In this document: piece after piece, positions 24,487 to 35,100 of the stretch
Layout of the letters: every line of letters starts with the position of its first letter
Numbering within the stretch: position 1 is the first letter of the stretch
Source of the DNA: CAZPDM01 sp964585305
GTDB lineage: Bacteria > Planctomycetota > Uabimicrobiia > Uabimicrobiales > JABWCH01
NCBI GenBank assembly: GCA_964585305.1
Contig: CAZPDM010000024.1
Location: 1 to 50,338 of the forward strand
Length of the DNA stretch: 50,338 nucleotides
Reading direction: 5' to 3'
The notes under the pieces: generated by a model
What the model saw: the letters and a program-made list of their open reading frames with translations, nothing else
Databases searched by the model: none
What the model was told of the DNA's origin: nothing
Program-made: the position numbers and the translations under genes

Positions 24487-26223
24487 TTATTTAGAAATAG
24501 ATTTGATTTTTGTATCAAGAGCACTAAATTTTTGTTTGTAATTTTCAAGGAGTTGAATATCTTCCTTATTTTTAGTTTCGATTTGCTGAACAATAGATTG
24601 TCTTTTTGTAATCAGATTTTGAGTATTAGGTAAAGTTTCTTGTATATATTGGGGTCCAATTTGAGTAATAAGTTCTAAAACTTTAGCTTGTTTAGGTGTA
24701 ATGTAATTTGTCCAGCACGTCAAAGACTTTTTCTTTTCTAAGGAAATCAACGCCAATCCAGCAGCAAGAATTACAAAACCTAATAAGATAAAAAATGCTG
24801 TAAAAAATAAGCTACCAAGAAGCCAGCATAATATTAATCCTCCAACACCAAAGCCAAAATACATTCCTTGTCGTTGAGTGGATTTATTGCCAATCTGATT
24901 GATTTTCTCAACGAAATTGGATATATCTATTTCGCTTCGTAAAATATCTAAAGTCTGTTGAAGATACAATTTTGATGATTCTGGAATAAAGTTTTTTTCT
25001 TCTTCTGGCAATATATTTGTGCATTGGGAGTGATGAAATTTATTTTTAGCAATATTGATGATTTGCGCATGCAGTCTTTCAAGAGTATTATTTAATTTAT
25101 CCCATGCTTTATGAAGAAGTTCTAAAATTGTGCTTTGGGTACGGTGGAGAGGCTCTTCATCTGCTGTAAAAATTTTATTTTTACGCCATATTTTCCAAGC
25201 GTATTTTAATTGCAAATATTCACTTAAAAAGCCTTGTCCCCAATTTGAAAAATCTTGCATAAGATTTTTTGTCTGAAGAAGATCATTTTGATAATTTTGT
25301 TTCAGGAGTCGCTCTTCATATTGCAATATACGTAGCATTTCAGCTAAAACTTCATAATCAAGAGCAATGACTTCTTTTTCTTTTTGTAGGGTTCTTAAAA
25401 GATTATCTAAAACTTTATTGGCTGTAAATACTGGCCCTGTTAACTTTAGTTTTAATCGTTCTTCTTGAGACAGCGTTTTAAAAATGTAGTCTTCTAATTC
25501 TGCAAAATGGCTTTGTTTTAAAAGTTCAGGATTGCCTTTACTTTTGCCTTCATAAGCCTGTTTGGAAGAAACAGAAAAAATAAGTGGTTCAAAATGTAAT
25601 AAGGATTGGCAATTAGTTTTGATATATTCTAAAACTTCAGAAACCTCATTTGTTTCTTTGAGATCAATTTTATTTAGAATAAAAATTATCTTTTTGCCCC
25701 ACAAATCTTTAATAAATTCTAAAAGTCTTCGTTCGCTATCTGTAAATGGGCGATCTATAGAAGTAATAAACAGTACTAAATCACATCTTGGAATAAATTT
25801 TTCTGTGATTTGTTGGTGTTCCCGAATTAAAGAATTTGTTCCCGGAGTGTCAACTAAATTTAGATTGTGTAAGGGTTCATAAGGATATTCTCTTTGTATA
25901 ACAAAAGATTCTAATTCTGAAATTTTGTCCGTTTCTCCATAACGTAGTATGTTTATTTTGTCAGTAACCGGAGTAACGCCTTCCTTACATATTTTCTGGC
26001 CCAATAAAGCGTTTACAAAACTTGATTTCCCTGATTTTACTTCGCCAACAACAACTAATAGAAAAAGTTCTTCAATATGTTCTAGAGTATCAAGAAGAGG
26101 GTTGTTAGGAAGTGCTTGGATAGTGGGAAGATTACAAAATTCTTGCAAAAGAGTTATTTCTTCTTTAAGTAGGGCTTGATTTTTTTCAGAAAGAAGATGT
26201 AGTATATTATCTTTAATTTCCAT
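24487..26223 (-). CDS. Dynamin-like membrane GTPase
   Basis: 578 aa. The GTPase domain shows G1 GEVKSGKSS at 60-68, a G2 threonine in VTPVTD at about 83-88, G3 DTPG at 125-128 and G4 NKID at 184-187. The middle is a helical stalk with basic coiled-coil segments. Two hydrophobic segments at about 454-493 (FGVGGLILCWLLGSLFFTAFFILLGFVILAAGLALI) form a paddle or hairpin anchor, followed by a charged helical tail. This layout matches bacterial dynamin-like proteins that bend or fuse membranes. No second dynamin gene is adjacent, unlike the usual tandem pairs. The ATG has no clear SD. M50 is downstream on the same strand. Confidence 0.93.
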   Translation of the reverse strand: MEIKDNILHLLSEKNQALLKEEITLLQEFCNLPTIQALPNNPLLDTLEHIEELFLLVVVGEVKSGKSSFVNALLGQKICKEGVTPVTDKINILRYGETDKISELESFVIQREYPYEPLHNLNLVDTPGTNSLIREHQQITEKFIPRCDLVLFITSIDRPFTDSERRLLEFIKDLWGKKIIFILNKIDLKETNEVSEVLEYIKTNCQSLLHFEPLIFSVSSKQAYEGKSKGNPELLKQSHFAELEDYIFKTLSQEERLKLKLTGPVFTANKVLDNLLRTLQKEKEVIALDYEVLAEMLRILQYEERLLKQNYQNDLLQTKNLMQDFSNWGQGFLSEYLQLKYAWKIWRKNKIFTADEEPLHRTQSTILELLHKAWDKLNNTLERLHAQIINIAKNKFHHSQCTNILPEEEKNFIPESSKLYLQQTLDILRSEIDISNFVEKINQIGNKSTQRQGMYFGFGVGGLILCWLLGSLFFTAFFILLGFVILAAGLALISLEKKKSLTCWTNYITPKQAKVLELITQIGPQYIQETLPNTQNLITKRQSIVQQIETKNKEDIQLLENYKQKFSALDTKIKSISK

Positions 26224-26546
26224 ATAATGCTTTCGAATATTTTTAAGAAAAAAATATATAAAATTCCCTATTTGCGGATTTTACCTTAGAATAAATAAAA
26301 ATGCAAGCTAGCATATTGAATTTATCATAAAATTTTCTTGAGTCAAATTGTGTTAAATAGTAAAATATTCCAATATTATATATATATTTACTTTTTTTTG
26401 GAAAAATAGCTTTAGAATAGACTTTTATAGCTTTTCTAAGCTTAAAAAATATATTAACAAAAAAGGTGCACTCTTTGTCTCTTAAACAACGTAACTTTGC
26501 CATAGCAACTTGGATGATTCAACTTTGTTGAAATAGAGGTAAAATT
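26224..26546. other. Intergenic region between divergent genes
   Basis: 323 bp with no convincing gene; a minus-strand frame of 86 codons at 26243-26503 has no SD and no recognisable product. The stretch is very AT-rich and holds the plus-strand promoter at 26338-26366 and probably the minus-strand start signals of the dynamin gene, which I could not pin down. Confidence 0.6.
26338..26366 (+). promoter_or_regulatory. Promoter of the HEAT-repeat gene
   Basis: TTGAGT, 17 bp, TAAAAT. It leaves a 5' leader of about 170 nt before the ATG at 26547. Confidence 0.5.
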
Positions 26547-29036
26547 ATGGCATTTTGGAATGCTTTCTTAAATAAAAAAAATGGCCGTCAAAAACATCAA
26601 ATTTTGTGCGAAGTTAATGATATTTTTGATAAAAAACTTCTTCCTGCAATACAAACAGGCCAGATTTCAGAAATTCAACAATTACTTATAAAACTAAGTA
26701 ATTTTCCATTAAAAACAATTGCAAGTACTATCCATGCTAAAATAGTTGCATTAGATACTCCAACTATTTTAGAATTTGCTAAGATGATTAGTAAAATTCC
26801 AGATGAAAAGTTTGTTGCAAATATTTTTTCTCATATTGCTATTACAAATCCACAAGATCGAATTTGGATTTGGATAGGAGAGTTATTGCTTCAACACCGA
26901 CGCCATCCTTTTTTGGGAAAAGAGATATTACATACAATTTGGGACGTTATGCAAAACGTTTTAGGACTGAAAGTTAAAAGTGCGATTGCCAGTCTTTTGC
27001 ATGGAAAAAAGCCAAAAGATCCTAAAGATTTAGCGTATATTCGAGGAACAATTACTATACCACTATTTCGTTTTTTTGTAAGATTAGTTTTGCACCATAA
27101 TCCGGAAGTCCGACGTTATACAATGCTTATGCTGTATAATGTTCAAGAACATGATAGCAAAATAATTCCTATTTTAGCAAAAGCATTACAAGATCCCAAA
27201 GCGGAAGTATGTAAAGCAGCAGCTCATGCTTTATCTAAAATCGGGCCAAAATCATTACCTTGGTTACGAAAAATTTTAGTAGCTTCTTCTTCTAGAGTAC
27301 AAATTAGCATTGTTTGGATTTTAGGAAATTGGCCTAAAGAATCCTTAGAAATTCTTCCAGAACTTATTGACTGCTTAAATACAAATGACGATAAATTATA
27401 TAAGTCTTTGGAATGGGCACTTAGTAATATGGGAGATAGTGTTATTCCTCTTTTAATCAAAAAGATACAGGAAGAAAAAGAGCCGATTTTCTTAAGTAAT
27501 CTTGTCAAAGTATTTGGATTTTTGAAACCTACATTAACTCCTGAAATTGATTTACTTTTGCGCAAATTAGCAGAACATCCTTCTATTCTCGTAAGAAGTG
27601 CAGCTTTTGTCGCTATTAGTCGGATTGGAATTGATGCAAAATATTTATGGTTAAATGGCTTGGAAGATAAAGATGAAAACATTTGTATTGCAAGTCTTCA
27701 AGCTTTATATCAATATATCTACCCTGTCCCAGAGGCTTTGCATAGGATTTTTTTCTTAGCTCAAAGTGATAATCCTGAAATCAGAGAAGCCGTAGTAAGA
27801 TTATTGGGTAAAATCAACCGCGAAAAATATGATTTACAAAATGATGTTGCTCCTCAAAATGACATTATAAATGGAGAAAGTGGAGCTAAAACACAGAAAA
27901 TCTTTTCCGAAGCTCAGAATATTGATATTGCGGCTATTTTAATACAATTTTTGGATGATGAAAATCCTAATGTACAAAAAGCTGCGATGATCGCTTTATC
28001 TACAGAACAAAATCATGCGAAAAAAATTGTTCCTAAAATAATTGATATTGCTAAAAAATATTCTACGGAAGAAATTCAATTAACTGTTTTGGCAACATTA
28101 AAAGAATTGGGAAGAGCAGCAGAAAATGTTGATTTTGACTGGGTTCTAGAGATGCTTAAGATCCCTGGACAGGTGCAACTTGCAACATTAGGATTTCTAG
28201 TACAATTAAAAGAATTAAGTAGCCCTGCAATTCCACATTTATTGCCATTGCTTCTAGAAAAAGATGTAAAAACTTTATCTAAAGTTAGTGATGTTTTTGT
28301 TGCAATAGGGCCAAATTGTAGTCGTCATTTAGTTACTTTAGGAACGAAAGTTCCAGTGGAAATTCGGTTTTTAATTACTAAAATTTTAATACGAATGGGT
28401 CCAGAACTTATTCCTGAAATGATCCAGATGTTAGTTGGTTCTTCTGCTAATCGCAGACGTATTGCTGTTGATGTGCTAGGGGGATTAGGGGAAGCTGCAA
28501 TTCCTAAATTAGTATCGCTTATGGATTGCGACGATTTTTGGGTACGACGTGCTATTGCCAGATCATTAGAAAAAAATGGTCGTGCAGCAGCTACATATCT
28601 TTTAAGAATGCTGCAAGAACAATCAAATTCTAATATGTCATATATTGATCCAGAACTTTTAAGTATGGCAATAGAAGTTTTAAAAAAGATGAAGCAAAAG
28701 GCTTTGCCATTACTTTTACCCTTTGTTAGCGATAAAAATACTAGACTTTCTCAATTAACAATCCAAGCATTAAAGATGGTCAATCCTGACTATCAAAATT
28801 GTATTCCAGATATTTTACCATTTTTAGAGCATTCTAATTCATTAGTACGTCGTGCTGTATTATGGTGCTTAGAAAAGATTGAAAATACTTCCCCAGAAAT
28901 ATTATCTTTGTTAGAAAAAGTGCAGGAAATGGATTCTGATCCAGAAGTACGGGCGATTGCGAAACAATCTCTTTCCACTTTAATTAGTATCAAAGAAAGT
29001 GGCCCTGCACAGCAACATTCACAAATGCAGGATTAA
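26547..29036 (+). CDS. HEAT-repeat protein
   Basis: 829 aa, made almost wholly of paired helices with the HEAT/PBS-type signature: conserved ALxxIG or ALSKIG turns, 'VRKAAAxAL' patterns (for example AEVCKAAAHALSKIG at about 217-231 and NPNVQKAAMIALS at about 476-488) and DPEVRAIAKQSL near the end. A low-complexity insert lies at about 425-455. The N-terminal about 180 residues are helical but less regular. There is no signal peptide and no TM helix, so it should be a cytoplasmic scaffold for protein-protein contact. The SD AGAGG is 7 nt from the ATG. Partner unknown. The gene is followed by its own terminator. Confidence 0.88.
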   Translation: MAFWNAFLNKKNGRQKHQILCEVNDIFDKKLLPAIQTGQISEIQQLLIKLSNFPLKTIASTIHAKIVALDTPTILEFAKMISKIPDEKFVANIFSHIAITNPQDRIWIWIGELLLQHRRHPFLGKEILHTIWDVMQNVLGLKVKSAIASLLHGKKPKDPKDLAYIRGTITIPLFRFFVRLVLHHNPEVRRYTMLMLYNVQEHDSKIIPILAKALQDPKAEVCKAAAHALSKIGPKSLPWLRKILVASSSRVQISIVWILGNWPKESLEILPELIDCLNTNDDKLYKSLEWALSNMGDSVIPLLIKKIQEEKEPIFLSNLVKVFGFLKPTLTPEIDLLLRKLAEHPSILVRSAAFVAISRIGIDAKYLWLNGLEDKDENICIASLQALYQYIYPVPEALHRIFFLAQSDNPEIREAVVRLLGKINREKYDLQNDVAPQNDIINGESGAKTQKIFSEAQNIDIAAILIQFLDDENPNVQKAAMIALSTEQNHAKKIVPKIIDIAKKYSTEEIQLTVLATLKELGRAAENVDFDWVLEMLKIPGQVQLATLGFLVQLKELSSPAIPHLLPLLLEKDVKTLSKVSDVFVAIGPNCSRHLVTLGTKVPVEIRFLITKILIRMGPELIPEMIQMLVGSSANRRRIAVDVLGGLGEAAIPKLVSLMDCDDFWVRRAIARSLEKNGRAAATYLLRMLQEQSNSNMSYIDPELLSMAIEVLKKMKQKALPLLLPFVSDKNTRLSQLTIQALKMVNPDYQNCIPDILPFLEHSNSLVRRAVLWCLEKIENTSPEILSLLEKVQEMDSDPEVRAIAKQSLSTLISIKESGPAQQHSQMQD

Positions 29037-29037
29037 C

Positions 29038-29086
29038 TTTTGTTAGCAGGGAAAATATATTTTTCTTTGCTAACAAAAAATTTTTT
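29038..29086 (+). terminator. Terminator after the HEAT-repeat gene
   Basis: TTTTGTTAGCA pairs with TGCTAACAAAA around a 19-nt loop, followed by AA and six T. Confidence 0.75.
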
Positions 29087-29124
29087 AAATGAGAATTGAT
29101 AAATTTTAGCTAGGAGTCTATAAT

Positions 29125-30213
29125 ATGGAAAATATATCTGTAAATAATTCTGTTGTAGCTTGTATTATGGCAGGGGGAACAGGTACCCGTTTTTGGCCGA
29201 TGAGTACAGATAGTAAACCCAAGCAATTTCTTAAATTGTTTGGAGAAAGAACACTATTACAGCAAAGTTTTGATCGAATTAAAAATTTTGTAGCTGCGGA
29301 TCATATTCTCATTCTTACAAATCAAAATTTTATACACTTGGTTGAAGAACAATTGCCGGATGTTCCAAAAGAAAATATTATTGCAGAACCAATGAGAAAA
29401 GATACAGCAGCAGCGATTACTTTGGCAGCTTTTCTCTCACAAAGAAAATTCCCAAATTCTGTAATGCTTGTATTAACATCAGATCATATTATCCATCCTA
29501 TAGAATTATTTGAACAAGCAATGAAATTTGCAATTCAATCAGCAGTTCAAGAGAACCGTATTTATACTTTTGGTATTGTGCCAGAATATCCCGCAACAGG
29601 ATTTGGATATTTGCAAGCTGGCAGCAAAAATATAACATCGGAAGGAATTATCCATTTCCCACTTTTAAAATTCCATGAAAAGCCTAATTTTACAACAGCA
29701 GAAGAGTATGTTAAAAGTGGCTGTTTTTATTGGAATAGCGGAATGTTTGTTTGGCAAACAAGTATGATACTTGAACAAATTCAAAGATTTCTTCCTCAGC
29801 ATTATGCTCTTTTAAATCAAGCTGTACTAAGTTATAATACTTCAGAATGGACAAATATTTTAAAAAAGAACTTTGCTGAGTTAACGTCTGTTTCCATTGA
29901 TATTGCTGTAATGCAAAAAATCGCCAATCTCTGTACAGGTATTGTTTCTCAATTTTACTGGAGTGATGTAGGGGGATGGTTAGCACTCGAAAAGTATCTT
30001 TCGCATGATGCTTGTCAGAATGCTTATCAGGGAGAACTTATTACAGTAAATTCCAACAATAATATTGTATTTTCTGAAAATCCACAAGAAACTGTTGCTT
30101 TAATAGGAATTGATAATCTTATTGTGGTACGAACTGGAAATAAGACATTGATCGTACCTAAAGAGCAGGCAGAAAAGATTAAAGAGTTGGTAAATAAACT
30201 ATCGCATAGATAA
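29125..30213 (+). CDS. manC: Mannose-1-phosphate guanylyltransferase
   Basis: 362 aa, the size of the single-domain enzyme. Nucleotide-binding loop MAGGTGTRFWPMS at 15-27, lysine-containing KPKQFLKL at 31-38, TSDHII around 113-118, EKPNF at about 186-190, YWNSGMFVW at about 202-210 and FYWSDVGGW near 277. It makes GDP-mannose from mannose-1-phosphate and GTP for surface glycans. No phosphomannose-isomerase domain is fused. AGGAG lies 8 nt before the ATG. The glycosyltransferase at 10334 could use such donors, but the two genes are not linked. Downstream is aminopeptidase P, 69 bp away. Confidence 0.93.
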   Translation: MENISVNNSVVACIMAGGTGTRFWPMSTDSKPKQFLKLFGERTLLQQSFDRIKNFVAADHILILTNQNFIHLVEEQLPDVPKENIIAEPMRKDTAAAITLAAFLSQRKFPNSVMLVLTSDHIIHPIELFEQAMKFAIQSAVQENRIYTFGIVPEYPATGFGYLQAGSKNITSEGIIHFPLLKFHEKPNFTTAEEYVKSGCFYWNSGMFVWQTSMILEQIQRFLPQHYALLNQAVLSYNTSEWTNILKKNFAELTSVSIDIAVMQKIANLCTGIVSQFYWSDVGGWLALEKYLSHDACQNAYQGELITVNSNNNIVFSENPQETVALIGIDNLIVVRTGNKTLIVPKEQAEKIKELVNKLSHR

Positions 30214-30282
30214 ATAGATAAGTTGGGACGCTGTATTCTCAATCAGAACTTGAGAAGACATTATTATTAAGGAATAAATTTT

Positions 30283-31632
30283 ATGTCAGATGTTTCAAAT
30301 AATTTTGCTCCTAAATTTCATTCCCAACATCCCAAAATTATTCAACGACGTAAAAAACTTCTAAAATCTTTAAATAATTCAGTTGCTATATTACCTTCTG
30401 GATCTGTAAATCCAGATGGAAATAATATTGTTACTACATTTCAATCTTATGCAGATTTTTTTTATTATAGTGGCTTGGAAGACTCTGATACCATTGCAAT
30501 TTTTACCAATGTTCATCCCGAACATCATTATATTTTATTTTGGAAAGAAGTTGATGCTAATTATCAAATATGGCATGGCCCAAAATTAACATGTAGCCAA
30601 ATAAAAGAAAAAACCGGGGCAGATGCTGTTTATCCTTATGAAACATTTTCTTCTAAAATTCTTGAATATTTGAAAGGTGCAGAAATATTATATTATCCGT
30701 CTGGATATGAGGATAATTTATTTACTACAATCAATAAAATACGCTCTGAGGAATTAAAAAAATTAAGTATTCCTCAAAAAATTCCGCGACAAATCTATGA
30801 TTTTGATTTACTATCGCAAGATGTTCGAAGTAAAAAAGATCAAGATGAGATCAAACTTATCAAATCTGCTGTTGATATTACTACAAATGCCTTTTTAGCT
30901 ATTATCTCAAGAGATTGGGAAGATTCTTACGAATATGAGATTGAAGGAGAATTGCATTTTTTTTATCGTATGTACGGTGCAATAAATTCCTTTAGTCCTA
31001 TTGTTGCAAGCGGTCCAAATTCTACAATTTTACATTATAATAAAAATGATCGTCATATTGAGCCAAAAGATATCCTTCTTATAGATAGTGGTGCTTCTTA
31101 TGGACATTATTGTGCAGATGTAACACGAACGTTTCCAGCAAGCAAAGAATTTAATAAATATCAAAGAATGGTATATGAAGCGGTTCTTCATGCGCAGAAA
31201 TGTGCTATCAAAGCAATTAAGCCAGGTAATAAAGTTGCAGATTTTCATCTTACTGCGGTAAAAGAATTGGTAGAAGCACTTAAAAAGATGGGGATTTTGC
31301 AAGGAGACACAAACGAAATTATTGAAAAGCAAGAATATAAAGCATATTATCCTCATAGTACAGGCCATTGGCTAGGATTGGATGTCCACGACCGTTTAGG
31401 AACATACTATAATGGAAATATGCCAAGATATTTTCATCCAGGTATGGTATGTACTGTTGAGCCTGGATTATATTTTCCTATAGAAAATATAAAAATTCCT
31501 AAGCATTTTCAAGGAATAGGAATTAGAATAGAAGATGATATTTTAGTCACTAAAAATGGTTGCGAAGTTCTTACAAAGTATATACCAAAAGAAATTGAAG
31601 ATTTAGAAGATATTGTTGGAATTCGATTTTAA
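30283..31632 (+). CDS. pepP: Xaa-Pro aminopeptidase (M24, aminopeptidase P type)
   Basis: 449 aa, matching full-length PepP. The N-terminal creatinase-like domain (AILPSGSVNPDGNNIVTTFQ) is followed by the pita-bread domain. All five metal ligands are present: Asp268 (LIDSG), Asp279 (CADVTRTFP), His362 (STGHWLGLDVHD), Glu393 (TVEPGLYF) and Glu417 (RIEDDIL). The enzyme removes an N-terminal residue that precedes proline, in the cytoplasm. SD AAGGA is 8 nt upstream. There is no signal peptide. Confidence 0.95.
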   Translation: MSDVSNNFAPKFHSQHPKIIQRRKKLLKSLNNSVAILPSGSVNPDGNNIVTTFQSYADFFYYSGLEDSDTIAIFTNVHPEHHYILFWKEVDANYQIWHGPKLTCSQIKEKTGADAVYPYETFSSKILEYLKGAEILYYPSGYEDNLFTTINKIRSEELKKLSIPQKIPRQIYDFDLLSQDVRSKKDQDEIKLIKSAVDITTNAFLAIISRDWEDSYEYEIEGELHFFYRMYGAINSFSPIVASGPNSTILHYNKNDRHIEPKDILLIDSGASYGHYCADVTRTFPASKEFNKYQRMVYEAVLHAQKCAIKAIKPGNKVADFHLTAVKELVEALKKMGILQGDTNEIIEKQEYKAYYPHSTGHWLGLDVHDRLGTYYNGNMPRYFHPGMVCTVEPGLYFPIENIKIPKHFQGIGIRIEDDILVTKNGCEVLTKYIPKEIEDLEDIVGIRF

Positions 31633-31677
31633 TAACCTTAATATTAAAGTTTGATTTTTATAAAAAAGGTTTTGATT

Positions 31678-32079
31678 ATGAAACAATTATTTGTCGATAT
31701 TTCAAAATGTGTTGCTTGTAATACATGTCAAGTTTCTTGTGCATTTGCTCAACATGCTGCCGGGCTAGATCCTCATAAAACACGCATTCATGTCCATAAA
31801 ATTGCAGAAAATAAAGGAATACCAATAGTATGCTTAGAATGTGAAGAAGCTGCGTGCATGAAAGTTTGTCCAACAGGTGCTATTTTTCGCAATGAAAAAT
31901 TAGGTATTGTTGAAATTGATCAAGATAAATGTATTCATTGTAAAATGTGTTTAGCTGCTTGTCCTTTTGGCAATATCACAGAAGATTTTCCAGAAAATCA
32001 GATGGGGAAATGTAATTTGTGCAAGGGAAATCCGATGTGTGCTATGTTCTGTCCTACAGGCGCACTTCAATATCGTTAA
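31678..32079 (+). CDS. Polyferredoxin-like electron carrier with four 4Fe-4S motifs (HycB/CooF type)
   Basis: 133 aa from the ATG at 31678 (AAAGG 8 nt upstream); the upstream TTG frame is not needed. Cysteine groups: DISKCVACNTCQVSCAF, VCLECEEAACMKVCPTGA, DKCIHCKMCLAACPFGNI and KCNLCKGNPMCAMFCPTGA. This is the arrangement of CooF, HycB and the small iron-sulfur subunits of molybdoenzymes, and the protein should shuttle electrons between a redox enzyme and its partner. No oxidoreductase gene is next to it, so its partner is elsewhere. It ends in a terminator before the GspK-like gene. Confidence 0.92.
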   Translation: MKQLFVDISKCVACNTCQVSCAFAQHAAGLDPHKTRIHVHKIAENKGIPIVCLECEEAACMKVCPTGAIFRNEKLGIVEIDQDKCIHCKMCLAACPFGNITEDFPENQMGKCNLCKGNPMCAMFCPTGALQYR

Positions 32080-32089
32080 AAAAATTTCT

Positions 32090-32119
32090 AAAGACCTGGC
32101 TAAACAAGCTGGGTCTTTT
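32090..32119 (+). terminator. Terminator after the ferredoxin gene
   Basis: AAAGACCTGGCT pairs with AGCTGGGTCTTT (12 pairs, two G-U) around a 5-nt loop, then a short T-run. Confidence 0.7.
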
Positions 32120-32151
32120 CATAGAAAACAAAAATTTATGAGGAATTTTTT

Positions 32152-35100
32152 ATGAGATATTGGCGTTCTAAAGATTTACTCCCAATTTCTATAATTTCAA
32201 TACGATATTATCATAATACTTCTGGTGTTGCATTGATGATGGTTTTAATAGTATTAGCAATTTTAGTGCTATTAGCAATCCCATTCTCAGGTTCTATGCG
32301 TATTAGCAGCCGAACGAGTCGAAATATTCTTGCTCAAACTCAAGCTCAATTAGCCGCCCAAGGAATAGCAGAATATGCTGTGGGAAAACTTAGTCAAAGT
32401 TGTGATACTTTGGAACGTTATGCAAATCAACCCAAGTTATATAAAACTCCTGATTATGATAGTCCGGAAGAATATCAAGTAACGATAGATTTCCCTGGTT
32501 TAAATATTACAAATCCTCGTGGCCATATTTGGTCTTTGCATGTTCAAGATGAGCAGGGAAAAATCAATCTTAATTCAGTTACACCCTGGATATTAGGCAA
32601 TCTTATTGGATCATCAATGGTTTCTCAGATAACGCAACCACAGGAAGAAACTATTATGGTAGATACTACCATTGCTTTTCCTCCTAATGGAGGGATGCTT
32701 TGGGCAAATGGAGAACTTATTTCTTATCAAAAAGCTTTACCTGATCGTTTTTTAGAATGTAAGCGTGGTTTATACAGAAATTCTCCTCGTTTTACACAGC
32801 CAAAAACTTTATTGCCAGGAATGTTGATTATAGATGCGCGGGCATATCGTATATGTAAACATCGTTTAATACAACAAGAAGGAAAATTTACCCCGTATAA
32901 AACATTAGAAGAAATTAGACAAATTGCGGATTTGGGAGCTTATAGTATTGATGTATATCTTTATAATAAGATTTCTCCATTTTTAACGGTGCATTCTTCT
33001 CGTGATCAAGAACCTGGCTGGATACATGAGCAAATCATTTTGCAGGATTTGCCAAGTAGTATGGATCCAGAAAAATCGGAATCTGTAAGAGTTTCAGATA
33101 GCTCTATTTTTTATCCGGGGCAAACTGTTCGAATTCAGCAAATTGCAAGCAATGGAGAGAAAACTCAAGAATATGCTATGGTGCTTGAAGTACAAGGACA
33201 ATCTATTATTTTAGATAGTCATTTCACAAAAAAATTTGAAAAGAATATCGCAACAATTAGTATCTTACAATCCCATCCTATCAATATAAATAGTGCTTCT
33301 CCAAAGGTTTTGTATAGTATTTGGAAAGGATTGGGAAGTCCTGGAAATCCTAATGTATTAGATATAAAAGAGGCTGATATACTTGCGTCTTCTGTTGCAG
33401 CAAATCGAAAAGAAGGCGGATTTTTTAAAAGTATTTCGGATTTTCAAAATTTCCTCAAAAATATCCAACAGCAGGCAAATACTGATAAAGTTTTGGATTT
33501 CTATAAACGTTTGGCTTTTGATAATACAGAGATAAATGCGATTATTATTGCTGCGAATGTTGGAGAAAATATTCGTCCTCGTTTTGTTGGGATCTCTGCA
33601 CCGTGTCAATATGAAGGAATATGGCCTATTTGGCCCCCTAATGTACCATTAGAATATCGTAATTATGATACGTATACTTTAGAAACATCTGCTATCATTG
33701 GCAATGATTCAGGTGCTCCTTTAGCACAATCTAATTTTCGACAGATTGTACGAGTTGCTCCTCATCAACCTTTAAGATGGCGAATAGAAAGTCAAAAAGA
33801 TTTTGCATGGTATTTGCAAAGATTATCAGGGTATCGTGTTATTACTTGGCCAAATTTACTCGTTCCGGCAGAAGTTTTTCCTGAAAATAATCCAGAAAAT
33901 CCTGATGTAGCAATATCATTAGATACTGTCCCTTTATATCCTAGTACTCCACAAGGAATGTTTTCCAGCCAATATTTTCCTTGGAACAATACTTATGAAG
34001 GAATCACTGTCCCTGGTGGTAATGAGCCTAAGATTATTTTATCTTCTGCTACAAATGGCGAAATTGCTCCAGGTTCTATTTCGTTTTGGTTTCATCCCAA
34101 TAAAAGACAAAATTCTTTTACGATTTTTGATAGAGGCATAAGTGAATGGCAAGATCGTATGGCATTACTTTATAATCGTGGAGAACTTTCTTTTATTGTC
34201 GCAGATACTACATATCAAAAAAAAGCTGCGGAAGTTTGGGCTGAAATAGAATTAGAACCTCGTTGGTATCATATTCAAGTAGGATGGCATAGTACTTCTG
34301 CTGGAGGTCTTGATCTTTGGATAGATGGACAATCAAAAGGAAAATTTTGCTATAGATCACAAAATCTGCGACAAAAGGCAACTCTTAGCAAAACTATTAC
34401 AAATAAAGATACACGTATTCCTATTAGTGATGCGTCAGGATTGGACAGCGAAGGTGTTGTTAAAATTGGAGATGAAGTAATTGAATATAGCAACATTTCT
34501 GGAAATACACTTATTGTACGAGAAAAATATCCTAATTATCTTTTGGAAAAAATTCAACGAGGTGCAAGAGGTACTCTTGCAAAAGATCATCCACAAGGTG
34601 CTTGGGTTATGGAATTTGGTTATACAGATCCTTTACGTTCAAAAGTTTTCCCTGCAAGTACACTTTCTTCTAAAGTATGGGAATCGGGAGGATTATCAAC
34701 CAAACTAAGCTCAGATTTAGCAATCAATTCTCAAAATATCAATGCTTCTACACAAAATTTTCCTCCCACTGGAATTATTTTACTTGCGTCTATCAATAAA
34801 ATGACAAATCAACTTACTAAAGAGATTGTCAAATATGATGATACTACAGGGACAAATTTTCAAAATTGTAAACGTGGTTTATATAATACAAAAGCTGCTG
34901 AATTTCCTGCTGCAGATACATTGATTTTTCCCATTTCTATTATGTTAAAAGATACAAAAGAGTATCCCAATGATGGGATGGTTCAAATTGATAGAGAATG
35001 GGTTGCTTACGAAGAGAAATATAATGAAAGAATTCTTCTTTTAAGCAGCAATATTTCTGATGAAACTGTTCGTGAATGGATCAAAGAAACTCAAGCAGGA

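Noticed and set aside
26243..26503. Minus-strand frame of 86 codons between the dynamin-like and HEAT genes
   Set aside because: No SD, no recognisable domain, and it overlaps the promoter region of the plus-strand gene; most likely a chance frame in AT-rich DNA.
29096..29124. TTGATA, 17 bp, TATAAT directly before manC
   Set aside because: The -10 touches the ATG, so transcription would begin inside the gene; AGGAG within the spacer shows this stretch is the ribosome-binding site instead.
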